In this document: piece after piece, positions 54,550-63,473 of the stretch
Layout of the letters: each line of letters opens with the position of its first letter
Position numbering within the stretch: position 1 is the stretch's first letter
Notes under the pieces: generated by a model
Databases searched by the model: none
Seen by the model: the letters and a program-made list of their open reading frames with translations, nothing else
What the model was told of the DNA's origin: nothing
DNA from: Promethearchaeota archaeon
GTDB taxonomy: Archaea; Asgardarchaeota; Lokiarchaeia; Sigyniarchaeales; SOKP01
Length of the DNA stretch: 63,884 nt
Direction: 5' to 3'
Assembly: GCA_030603385.1 (NCBI GenBank)
Contig: JAUVXW010000025.1
Span: 1-63,884 of the forward strand
Made by a program: the position numbers and the translations under genes

Positions 54550-54815
54550 TGCATCACTTAGAGGAATTTTTTCTTTTCACCAAATTGGTTGATAATAATT
54601 ATTATTTTACACTTGCTTTTATTAAGAGAGCTCGATTATAAAAATTTTTAATTAAATTAATGTTTCAGTGATTTTTATAATATAATAAATTCTATTTTTA
54701 AAAATAATTGGTTTCAGATAATAATAAACACAAATTTTATTATATTATCTGAAAAAATTATTAAGAGATAGGAATATATTTTAATTTCTTACTAAATTTT
54801 CAAATTTGATTTAAA

Positions 54816-55970
54816 ATGTCAACAAAGATAAGTATTATAAACGTTAATGATTTTGATGGTATTCCTGATGCTGTTATCGGAGCTATCAAATTAATCGAAA
54901 AAGATATTCATTTTGATTTTACTAAATCTAAAAATATTCTTTTAAAGCCAAATTTGTTAACAACAAAAAAAGATGCTTGTACTCAACTTGGTTTTGTTGA
55001 AGGTGTAATTTCTTATCTTAAAGCGATTGGGGTTTCCATGGGTAATGTTTACTTAGGAGACTCCCCAGGTCAATCTCAAAAGTTAGGTTCTGATGTTGCC
55101 AAAGAAATTGGAATTTATGAAATATGTGAAACCCATGGAGTAAATTTTGTGGATTTTGAAAGTGATATACCGATAAATGAAAAAATTGAAGGGGCTTTAA
55201 GGTTAAAAGAAATTCATGTTGCCAAAGCTGTAAAAGATTGTGATATATTAATCAATCTGCCACGCCTGAAATCTCATTTGGAAGCAACAATGACAGGAGC
55301 AATAAAAAATTATTGGGGTATTATTCCTGGAGGTTTAAAAGCTCATTATCATTTATTTGGAAAAACAGCTGAACAATTTGGAGAAGTTCTTGCAGATAAT
55401 TTTTCATGGATAGTAAAGAATAAGCCAAATAGATTAACGGTGTACGATTTACAAGAGATTATGGAAGGTAGAATGGGACCAGGAGGGGGAAAAATGAAAA
55501 AATGGGATTTAGTCCTTGCTGGAACAGATGAACTAGCTTTAGATATTGTTGCTCTAGAAATTGGTAAGATTAAATCAAAAAATGTTCCCCATATTAAAAA
55601 TGGAATAGAGCGAAACTTAGGAGTTGGAAATTTAGAAAATATAGAAATTTTGGGCTTATCTCTTGAAGAAGCTAAAAAGCAAACCCCTAAATTTAAAGTA
55701 CCGGGAAATACATTTACTAGTTTTATCGCTTATATGTCAGGACATATAGGATATAAAATAATTAAAAAAATTCCTGAACTAATAAAATCTAAATGTATAC
55801 AATGCGGAGAATGCGCTCAAAATTGCCCTGCTGAAGCTATAGAGTTTGAAACCAATAATTTTCCTATATTCTTACGAAAGAAATGTATTTCTTGTTTTTG
55901 CTGCGCTGAATTATGTTCGGAGAGTGCTATTAAAGCAAGATCTAGGGGTTTAGCGGGATTTTTCGATTAA
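54816..55970 (+). CDS. DUF362 and 2x[4Fe-4S] ferredoxin protein
   Basis: A 384-residue DUF362 protein: an N-terminal domain (ILLKPNLLTTKKDACTQLGF, then LINLPRLKSHLEATMTGAIK) followed by a C-terminal ferredoxin pair (CIQCGECAQNCPAEAI and CISCFCCAELCSESAI). Such proteins act in redox or cofactor maturation, and the exact role is unknown. It overlaps the M20 peptidase gene on the opposite strand by 4 bases. Confidence 0.85.
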   Translation: MSTKISIINVNDFDGIPDAVIGAIKLIEKDIHFDFTKSKNILLKPNLLTTKKDACTQLGFVEGVISYLKAIGVSMGNVYLGDSPGQSQKLGSDVAKEIGIYEICETHGVNFVDFESDIPINEKIEGALRLKEIHVAKAVKDCDILINLPRLKSHLEATMTGAIKNYWGIIPGGLKAHYHLFGKTAEQFGEVLADNFSWIVKNKPNRLTVYDLQEIMEGRMGPGGGKMKKWDLVLAGTDELALDIVALEIGKIKSKNVPHIKNGIERNLGVGNLENIEILGLSLEEAKKQTPKFKVPGNTFTSFIAYMSGHIGYKIIKKIPELIKSKCIQCGECAQNCPAEAIEFETNNFPIFLRKKCISCFCCAELCSESAIKARSRGLAGFFD

Positions 55971-57373
55971 CAATAATCTCCTTCTTTATGCAAATTGGAA
56001 TATTCTCGCAGAAAATAATAATATGATAATCTTGTATTAAGTATTGAATCGTACTGAATAAATTCATTCGCAGAATGAGCAAATCCCCCAATACCTAAAC
56101 CACCTGTAATAAAATTTAATCCCAAAATCTTTTGAATTTTACTTAGTGGAGCCGCAGCAGCGCTTATTGGCCATAATTCAGTTTGAACTCCCAAATTTAA
56201 AGCGCTTTTTATAAGACTTTTTACCAATAAAGAATCTTTATTAACTCTTGAGCTCTCATAACCCAAATTTTTTATTAATTTTATCTCAGATTTTGATGAT
56301 TTGGAAAATTCTTCTATTTTTCCTTTAATTTCTTGAAATAAAACATCCACAGGAAGATCATGGGCAAATCTAATATCAATATTACAGATGGCTTCATTAG
56401 GAACGTAATTTTTCAATCCTTCTTCTAAAAATCCAGATTTTAATGTGGAAATGTTAAATGTTGGATTAAACAAATAATTAATAAAATCCGATTTTGCATC
56501 ATTTTCGCGTGTTTGTAGGATTCCTGCTTTTTTTTTTATACTCTGGATATCTAATTTACTTAATAATTCATTGAGAATTAATTCTTCTTCTTTAGTCATA
56601 TCATAAGATTTCTTTAGTGATCTAATTTGAAACTCACTATTTGAATATATTAAGTTAAGTATCGATATTAAATCAGCAGCAGGATTAGGAATCATTGCAC
56701 TGAATGCTGAATGTGGTTCTTTATTTTTTGATAATACTTTTATAGTTAAAGATAAGATACCCTTATATCCGAGTTTTAAAATTGAATTTCCACTCATACT
56801 TTGTTTTGTTGATGGATAGTATGCATCTATACAATCTTTAAACATATTTTTTTTTTCTTCAATGAATTTCAATAAAGTAGGAGACCCTATTTCTTCCTCA
56901 CCATCAAATAGAAACAGTAAAGATATCGGTAATCTATTATTTCTTTTTAATTCTCTTACTACATTCAAAAAGCAAATCAATGGAGTTTTCGAATTATATG
57001 CACCCCTTGCTATAATACAATCTCCTAGAGCATCTAGGGGATAATCAAGTTTATGGAATTCAGCTCCAAATGGATCACATATCCAATCTTCTTCTTTACT
57101 AATAGGTTGGGTATCATACATCATATAAATTAGCAGTTTATCTTTTATTTTACCGTCAACCTTAGCTAGAAACAAAGGATTAGATATCCCTTGATATTCT
57201 GCTATTTCCTCTGAAAAAGAATTAATGTAGAAAATAATATAGTCTTTTGCTTTCTGAATTCCTTCTTTATTTGATGTATTGCTAGGGATTCTGAGGAATG
57301 GTCGTAGATCGTTATCAATGAAATCATTATTGCTATTTTTTAGTTCGCTTTCAATTTTGTTAATTGATTTCAT
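55967..57373 (-). CDS. M20-family metallopeptidase/deacylase
   Basis: A 468-residue M20/ArgE/DapE-type protein. Zinc-site features are LLIYMMYDTQPI with the Asp ligand, LLFLFDGEEEIGSP and, near the C-terminus, GIGGFAHSANEF. The dimerisation domain is in the middle (TIKVLSKNKEPHSAFSAM). It hydrolyses a peptide or acyl amide bond; the substrate is unknown. The usual H in the first zinc motif (HxD) is replaced by MYD, which may affect activity. Confidence 0.82.
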   Translation of the reverse strand: MKSINKIESELKNSNNDFIDNDLRPFLRIPSNTSNKEGIQKAKDYIIFYINSFSEEIAEYQGISNPLFLAKVDGKIKDKLLIYMMYDTQPISKEEDWICDPFGAEFHKLDYPLDALGDCIIARGAYNSKTPLICFLNVVRELKRNNRLPISLLFLFDGEEEIGSPTLLKFIEEKKNMFKDCIDAYYPSTKQSMSGNSILKLGYKGILSLTIKVLSKNKEPHSAFSAMIPNPAADLISILNLIYSNSEFQIRSLKKSYDMTKEEELILNELLSKLDIQSIKKKAGILQTRENDAKSDFINYLFNPTFNISTLKSGFLEEGLKNYVPNEAICNIDIRFAHDLPVDVLFQEIKGKIEEFSKSSKSEIKLIKNLGYESSRVNKDSLLVKSLIKSALNLGVQTELWPISAAAAPLSKIQKILGLNFITGGLGIGGFAHSANEFIQYDSILNTRLSYYYFLREYSNLHKEGDYC

Positions 57374-57439
57374 ATATATTCAATAGTTAAATTAGGTAAT
57401 TAATTAATATAATTATCTTAACTTTAAGTAATTACAATT

Positions 57440-57832
57440 ATGAAAGAGATTGAAAAGAAAGATACAGAGGATATCACCGAATTAATTCAAATTTTAGATG
57501 AATTAAAGAATAAAGGCAATTTTACTGGGATTTTATATGCTAAGCGAAATGGAGAACTTATTAATGAAAATATTGAAAAATCTATTAGTAGCAAAGAATT
57601 TGTTTCAATGTGTGCCTCTGTTTTAGAAGGAGCTATAGGACTTAGTAAAACAATGGAAAGTCAGAAAGTAAATAAAATAATAGCAGAATTAAAAGAAGAC
57701 ACAATTGTTATTGTTGAGATTGATAAAAATTCATTTTTAACATGTATATTAAATGCTCAATCAAATATGAATATTGTTTTGGACAATTTAGATAAATATA
57801 TTCAAAAAATTGTTACGTTGTCTTATGAATAG
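57440..57832 (+). CDS. Roadblock/LC7-like protein
   Basis: A 130-residue protein with the roadblock pattern: an N-terminal helix (ITELIQILDELKN), strands TGILYAKRNGELINE, a helix (EFVSMCASVLEGAIGLSKTM), then VIVEIDKNSFLTCILNAQSN. The usual fold of GTPase regulators is implied. It is convergent with the HEAT gene (8-base gap) and divergent from the M20 peptidase. Confidence 0.7.
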   Translation: MKEIEKKDTEDITELIQILDELKNKGNFTGILYAKRNGELINENIEKSISSKEFVSMCASVLEGAIGLSKTMESQKVNKIIAELKEDTIVIVEIDKNSFLTCILNAQSNMNIVLDNLDKYIQKIVTLSYE

Positions 57833-57840
57833 ACTTTAGG

Positions 57841-59511
57841 TTATAAATCGTTCATCCAATCTGGATTGATTTTGTTTAAAGCAATCTCTACTTCTTTTCT
57901 AAAATCCCAATTATCATCCCCTAGTATTTCAATAAGAGGTTTTATTGCATCTTTGCTTCCTATTTCACCTAATGCTTTAACTGCCGACAATCGAGTTTTA
58001 TCATCAGACTCTTTTAATAAGGAAATAAAGGGTTCAATTGAATCAATATTTTTAAGTTTTCCAAGAGCCATAGCAGCCCAACTTTTAATATATATATCAT
58101 CATCATTTAGACATGATATTAGTGAATTTATCGATTCATCACCTCCGATCCTTATAAGTAATTTTACTCCTGCTCTTCTAATTTTCCAATTTGAACTGTT
58201 TATTGCTTCCTTTGCTAAACCAATAACTCTATCAGATTTGAAATAAATCAAGCTATCAATTGCAGCTTTTCTAACGCTTCCGTTTTCATCCTCTATTAAA
58301 TTAAAAATAGACTTAATTGTTGTAGGGTCTGCCATTTCTCCCAAAATTTTAGTACAAAACATTCGAATTTGCCATGATTTATCTGTTAACCCATTTATTA
58401 TCAAATCATCAACATTCTTGTCCAGAATTCTTAAGACTGCCTTGTAAGCATATCTTCTCAGGCTTGCAACTTTACTATTGAATATTTTTATTAATAGATC
58501 AATTGAATTATTATCCTTTAACATCCCTACTAATTTAATTGCCTCCTTTCTAGCATCAAGATTTCTTCCCTTAATAACCTCATAAAGAACTTCATAGTTT
58601 TTGGATTTAGAAAGAATTTTATATAGAGCATTTCGAGCAAGATTTCTAACTTTGATATCTTTCTCTTTTAAAATTTCTAGTAATGGTTTTACAGCTCTTT
58701 TACTTCCTACAATTCCCAAAACGCGTATGGTTTCTTTTCTTACTTCTATATCTGTATCATTAAGAAGATCCAAAATATTTTTTATATTTTTTAATTCTAT
58801 TATTTTTTCCAGTGCTTTTACTGAATTCTTCCTTACAATAGGAATTTTATCTTCCAATAGCGAAATTAAAAGACTCTCACTCTCTTTATTTCCAATTCTC
58901 CCTAAAACGACGGGTATTTCTCTTTTGATATTTGGATCTTCTGTATTAAAATACTCATTAATAGTTTGTACGTGTCCTTTTTTTCCTAGTCTTACGATAG
59001 AATCTATCAAAATATTATATATTTCTGTGTTTCTAAAATGTAATAACTCTATTAAGGGGACTAAAGCTTCTTTTTTCCCTGCTTTGCCTAAATAATTAAC
59101 CGCTAACTTTTTAGATTCAATATTAGCATCACCTAAAGCTTCAATGAAGAAGGGGGTTGAACCATTTAAATCGAATCTTCCAACTATTTCAATTAGATTT
59201 TTCCTAACAGTTCCATCACTACAGTTTCTATACTGGTCTTTTAAAAACTCAATTCCATCATCTTTGTAACGTATAGCTAATAATTCAATTAATGCAATCC
59301 GTAATTGAGGGTGCTTATCTTCTAAAAATACCTTTTTAATTTCTTGAAAAGGAATTTTCTGATCATCCTGGAATTGTAGTAATAAATAAACCACTCTCAC
59401 TTTATGATCCCAGGTTTCTGAAGATCTTAAAATTGATAGGAGCGATTCAATTGCTTCTTCTGGGTTCATGGAATCAATTTTTTCGAGTACTTGTTTAGTA
59501 TTAGGTTTCAA
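57841..59511 (-). CDS. HEAT-repeat protein
   Basis: A 556-residue protein made of about 15-17 HEAT/PBS-lyase-type repeats, for example ATRVL-like LNDTDIEVRKETIRVLGIVG, LKEKDIKVRNLARNALYKI and LKESDDKTRLSAVKALGEIG. It should form a superhelical protein-binding scaffold. There is no enzymatic motif and no membrane segment. It sits beside a roadblock protein, so a GTPase complex is an attractive but unproven link. Confidence 0.88.
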   Translation of the reverse strand: MKPNTKQVLEKIDSMNPEEAIESLLSILRSSETWDHKVRVVYLLLQFQDDQKIPFQEIKKVFLEDKHPQLRIALIELLAIRYKDDGIEFLKDQYRNCSDGTVRKNLIEIVGRFDLNGSTPFFIEALGDANIESKKLAVNYLGKAGKKEALVPLIELLHFRNTEIYNILIDSIVRLGKKGHVQTINEYFNTEDPNIKREIPVVLGRIGNKESESLLISLLEDKIPIVRKNSVKALEKIIELKNIKNILDLLNDTDIEVRKETIRVLGIVGSKRAVKPLLEILKEKDIKVRNLARNALYKILSKSKNYEVLYEVIKGRNLDARKEAIKLVGMLKDNNSIDLLIKIFNSKVASLRRYAYKAVLRILDKNVDDLIINGLTDKSWQIRMFCTKILGEMADPTTIKSIFNLIEDENGSVRKAAIDSLIYFKSDRVIGLAKEAINSSNWKIRRAGVKLLIRIGGDESINSLISCLNDDDIYIKSWAAMALGKLKNIDSIEPFISLLKESDDKTRLSAVKALGEIGSKDAIKPLIEILGDDNWDFRKEVEIALNKINPDWMNDL

Positions 59512-59674
59512 TTCTATAACCTTAACCTTTGCAAATTAATTTCAAATAATTAAAAATAGATAACCTCTGAATTTATACAAAAAAATAGATTTATTTATTT
59601 TTATTGATCTAAAAAATCATAAAAACTAATTTATATTATAGATATTGGTAAATTAACTACATTAAAATACATCT

Positions 59675-60127
59675 ATGTCTTCGAAAACTCAATTTCTCAA
59701 ACATGTAGAATATTTAATAAAGAAATATGAGAATGAGGAAAAATCTGGAATATTTTTTAAACTTGAGAAGGGTAAAGATCCTTTGGAAATCCTTGGAGTT
59801 CTAGATTTTTTAAAATATAAACTTGAAAAATGGGGGAATACTAATATTTTTAGCTATTTAGGTAGCTTATTTGATAAAAATACTATTCTGGTAATAGGGT
59901 CAAGTAAATCTGAGGAAGCTATAAGTATTATAAAACATATTTATTTATCTCAGGTAATCAAAAATGCAGAACAAATCAAGAATTTAATAGGAAAATTAGA
60001 TAATATTTTTGATCTTGAGCAATATTTAAGTAATGAAATATCTAATAAGATAAAAGTAGGATATCCAATTGAGCCAAAATTGGAAATTCAGTTAAAAAAT
60101 CATATAAAAAAACTTTTAGCATCTTAG
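59675..60127 (+). CDS. Unknown small soluble protein
   Basis: A 150-residue protein with mixed alpha/beta character (KSGIFFKLEKGKDPLEILGV, then NTILVIGSSKSEEAISIIKH) and a basic C-terminus. It has no recognisable motif. It lies next to the HEAT gene, divergently, and upstream of the acs remnant. Confidence 0.5.
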   Translation: MSSKTQFLKHVEYLIKKYENEEKSGIFFKLEKGKDPLEILGVLDFLKYKLEKWGNTNIFSYLGSLFDKNTILVIGSSKSEEAISIIKHIYLSQVIKNAEQIKNLIGKLDNIFDLEQYLSNEISNKIKVGYPIEPKLEIQLKNHIKKLLAS

Positions 60128-60177
60128 ATAATGACTCTTACCAAAATCACTTTTATTAAAAAATAAAAAAGAAATTT

Positions 60178-60450
60178 TTAACCAACTTTAATATTCATCT
60201 TCTTTCGTTCTTCGAGTAAAGCATCTACCACTGTAGGATCGGTTAAAGTTGTTACATTTCCAATATCAGTTCCAGCTGCTATAGCTTTTAAAATTCTTCG
60301 CATAATCTTCCCACTTCGAGTTTTTAGTAGTGCGTCAGCAAATTGAATTACATCCGGCTGAAAGACAGGCCCAATCTCTTGTCTTACGTGCATCCTTATC
60401 TCTTTAGATAGTTTAGCTGATTTTTCGAGGCCCGGGTAAAATTGCTTTTA
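60178..60450 (-). pseudogene. 3' fragment of acetyl-CoA synthetase, copy 1
   Basis: The minus strand encodes the last ~90 residues of an AMP-forming acetyl-CoA synthetase: [52 protein letters not shown] and [24 protein letters not shown] just upstream (near 60448) closes the frame and the remaining 550 or more residues are missing. The conserved Pro of PKTRSGK is Leu here. An internal 71-residue frame with Met could be translated, so a small surviving protein cannot be excluded. A second copy lies at 63085. Confidence 0.6.
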
Positions 60451-60506
60451 AGATTCTACTTATAAAAATGTAAAATATTATTAATTGAGCTAACTGTTTA
60501 TTAATC
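60412..60506. repeat. 95-bp repeated block upstream of TPR gene, copy 1
   Basis: From TTTAGCTGATTTTTCGA through CGGGTAAAATTGCTTTTAAG to GAGCTAACTGTTTATTAATC, the block is nearly identical to 63319-63415, differing at about ten positions, mostly in one A-rich run. It covers the truncation point of the acs fragment and the start of the intergenic space before the TPR gene. Confidence 0.75.
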
Positions 60507-60584
60507 GTTCATAGGATTTATTATAAAAGATTTAAGGTTGAAATTCAAAAGATTGATATTTAACAATATTTGAGGAAATTGAAG

Positions 60585-63047
60585 ATGAATAAACAATCTC
60601 AAAAATTAGAGAATATTGATAGACAGATTTTAACTGGTTTTACGTTAATAAGAGCAAGGGAGTTTAACAAAGCATTATCAATAGTTAACGATATCTTAAA
60701 TGAAAAAGCAACCCAAATGAACTTAACCCAAAAATTTGGTGCAAGAGTAGCAAGATTATTAGCACTAATGGGCTTAAAAAAGTATGATCAAGTTATTGGT
60801 GAAATTAAGCTTTCTGAACAAATTATAAACCAAATGGATAATAGTAATAAAGAAAATCCCCTTGTAAAAGATGGAATCGGCAGACTATTTTCTATAAAAG
60901 GCGCTATTCAATCTGGTCAGGGGGATCTTGAAAATGCTATAGTTAATTATCATCGTAGCATAGCGATTTATGAAACTTTGAACAATAAAAAATCTACATT
61001 TTACCAGTTTGATGCAATTGGTTGGATCAAACGAGCTCAAGGCAAATTGGATGAAGCCTTGGACTATTTCCATAAAATGTTAAATCTTGCTAAAGAAATT
61101 CATAGTGAAATGCACATCGCAATGGCAAAATATTCAATAGCATTTACCCATTTTTATAAAGGAGACTTAGATCAAGCAACAGAATATGCCCAAGAGTCTT
61201 TAGCAGTTTATGAAAAGTTGAAACATTTTAGAGGTCTTACCGCTGCGTATTCTGTTTTCGGATCAATTTATCGTGGAAAAGGTGAATTTGAAAAAAGTTT
61301 AGAATATTATCATAATGTATTAACTATTTACGATGAAAATTTAGATATTCAAAAGGGGGTGACACATAGTTATTGCTATGCTCTTAGAAATATTGGATGG
61401 ATATACTATTATAAAAATAAAATAAAAAAATCAATTGAATACTATAGAGAAGCGGTAAAAGTACATAAATCTTTATGTGAAGCAAATAATACTATATTGG
61501 ATTACGATCTTATTTTCTTTCACTTATTATTGATTCTTTCAGCCATAGAAATTGATGATAATCAACAAATTGAGAATTCAATGATGGAACTTTCTAAATT
61601 TGCGCATAAATGGCCTTGGACGGAATTCTTTAGGAAATTTGGGGAAGCTATTATATTGAAAAATAAACAACGAGCGAAATATCGATTTCAAGCCCAACAA
61701 ATTTTTGAAGAAATACTTGAAGAAAAATTTGATTATCAAGTAGAATTCATGATCCAAGTAAATCTGTGTGATTTATTGTTAGAAGAGCTAAAATATTCTG
61801 GATCAGAAGAGATACTGATAGAAATTCAAGATTTACTTAATAGAATCTCTGATGTCGCTATCAAACAACGTTCTATTACCACTTTAGTAGATTTATATTC
61901 TCTTCAAGCCAAATTAGCTTTAATTGAGGGAAATGCTGAACTTTCAAATGAATTATTGACTAAAGCTCTCACAATTGCTGAAAATAAAGGAATGGAGTTG
62001 CTTTCAGAAAAATTAATACTTCAACAAAATCAACTTTTCAATCAATTAGAGGAATGGAAAGCATTATTTATTCAGAATTCAAAATTACAAGAAAGAATTG
62101 AGATTTTAAATCTAAAAGAGTATATAACAGAAGCTATTAGTGAGGTTTTAGAGAAGAAATTCAAGATTGAAAAGAAATACAATATATTCTACAAAGATTT
62201 ACTCATGGAATACCATAAAATCCAAAGAGGGAAATGTAGAGTTGGAATAGCTCAAATAGGGCTCTCCAAAACTGGAGATATTTTAAATGAATTTTTTGAA
62301 TTAAAAGCTTCAGGACTATTAGGGCTTAAAGAAAATAAAATTGAGACAGTTAGATCCACTTTTAAAAACATGGTAGAGAAGGCTAATTCTAATGGAATAA
62401 ATATTCTCATCTTTCCAGAAATGACAATTGATCTAAATTATGATATCTTTTTAGAGGAAATATCAAATCTAGCTAAAATTTATGAAATGTATATTATTCC
62501 CGGATCTTATCATGATCAAACAACAAAGCAAAATTTAAGTATAGTAATAGGTCCAGAGGGAGTTCTTTGGGAACAAGAAAAACATATACCCGCCGTAATA
62601 CATTTTGGGGGGAAAAGATTTGAAGAAATGATTGATACAAGCTCCCTCCCTCGTAAAACAATCGTTTGTAACACTGAATTTGGAAGAATAGCCATTGTGA
62701 TATGTCGAGATTTCTTAGATATGGATCTTAGAGTAGAATTAAAAAATTTTGAACCCCCTGTGGATATCATTATTAATCCCGCCTTTACACCAGTTACAGC
62801 TGATTTTACAGCTGCACACTTCGACGCTCGGAGATCTATTTACAGTTATTGTTTCTTTGCGAATGTTGCTGAATACGGTGAATCTCATATATATACACCA
62901 GAAAAGGATCGTACTGAAAGATTAATACCTACAAAAGAAGAAGGGTTGATATATAAAGATATAGATCTCTTCACATTACGCTCAGAGCGCAAAAAGTGGG
63001 AAAAGGAACAAAAGAAAGAGATACAATTTATACAAAGTACAAGATAG
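60585..63047 (+). CDS. TPR-repeat protein fused to a nitrilase-superfamily domain
   Basis: An 820-residue protein starting MNKQSQKLENID, chosen over an upstream in-frame TTG at 60570 because of the GAAATTGAAG spacing. Residues 1-400 carry about eight TPR repeats (LDEALDYFHKMLNLAKEI, LDQATEYAQESLAVYEKL, FEKSLEYYHNVLTIYDEN). A helical linker follows. Residues 550-790 are a carbon-nitrogen hydrolase: Glu in ILIFPEMT, Lys in WEQEKHIPAV and Cys in IAIVICRDFLDMDL form the expected triad. This combination is unusual. The TPR part probably binds or senses a partner that controls amidase or nitrilase activity. Neighbouring repeats suggest a duplicated unit. Confidence 0.85.
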   Translation: MNKQSQKLENIDRQILTGFTLIRAREFNKALSIVNDILNEKATQMNLTQKFGARVARLLALMGLKKYDQVIGEIKLSEQIINQMDNSNKENPLVKDGIGRLFSIKGAIQSGQGDLENAIVNYHRSIAIYETLNNKKSTFYQFDAIGWIKRAQGKLDEALDYFHKMLNLAKEIHSEMHIAMAKYSIAFTHFYKGDLDQATEYAQESLAVYEKLKHFRGLTAAYSVFGSIYRGKGEFEKSLEYYHNVLTIYDENLDIQKGVTHSYCYALRNIGWIYYYKNKIKKSIEYYREAVKVHKSLCEANNTILDYDLIFFHLLLILSAIEIDDNQQIENSMMELSKFAHKWPWTEFFRKFGEAIILKNKQRAKYRFQAQQIFEEILEEKFDYQVEFMIQVNLCDLLLEELKYSGSEEILIEIQDLLNRISDVAIKQRSITTLVDLYSLQAKLALIEGNAELSNELLTKALTIAENKGMELLSEKLILQQNQLFNQLEEWKALFIQNSKLQERIEILNLKEYITEAISEVLEKKFKIEKKYNIFYKDLLMEYHKIQRGKCRVGIAQIGLSKTGDILNEFFELKASGLLGLKENKIETVRSTFKNMVEKANSNGINILIFPEMTIDLNYDIFLEEISNLAKIYEMYIIPGSYHDQTTKQNLSIVIGPEGVLWEQEKHIPAVIHFGGKRFEEMIDTSSLPRKTIVCNTEFGRIAIVICRDFLDMDLRVELKNFEPPVDIIINPAFTPVTADFTAAHFDARRSIYSYCFFANVAEYGESHIYTPEKDRTERLIPTKEEGLIYKDIDLFTLRSERKKWEKEQKKEIQFIQSTR

Positions 63048-63084
63048 ATTCTAATTATAATTATAAAAATAAAATAAAAAAAAA

Positions 63085-63356
63085 TTAACCTATTTCAACA
63101 TCCATCTTTTTGCGTTCTTCAAGTAAAGTATCTACTACTGATGGATCAGCCAAGGTAGTGACGTTTCCTACGTCCGACAAGGAGGCAATTGCTTTAAGAA
63201 TTCTTCGCATTATCTTTCCACTTCTCGTTTTTGGTAACGCATCAGCAAATTGAATGACATCTGGTTGAAATACTGGGCCTATTTCTTGTCTAACATGCAT
63301 TCTAATTTCTTTGGATAATTTAGCTGATTTTTCGACGCCCGGGTAAAATTGCTTTT
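63085..63356 (-). pseudogene. 3' fragment of acetyl-CoA synthetase, copy 2
   Basis: Same layout as the copy at 60178: [40 protein letters not shown], then [20 protein letters not shown], closed upstream by the same TAA. Here the PKTRSGK motif with the acetylatable Lys is intact. The two coding parts differ at many third codon positions while the adjoining 95-bp block is nearly identical. Confidence 0.6.
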
Positions 63357-63415
63357 AAGATTCTACTGAAAAAAAAATGTAAAATATTATTAATTGAGCT
63401 AACTGTTTATTAATC
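63319..63415. repeat. 97-bp repeated block, copy 2
   Basis: Counterpart of 60412-60506, in the same orientation, again between an acs 3' fragment and the start of a TPR-type gene. Shared landmarks are GCCCGGGTAAAATTGC and TAATTGAGCTAACTGTTTAT. Confidence 0.75.
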
Positions 63416-63473
63416 ATTGTATTAGACAATTAAGGTCAAAATTTAGTAATTTTAAACCCACGATTGATAATAA

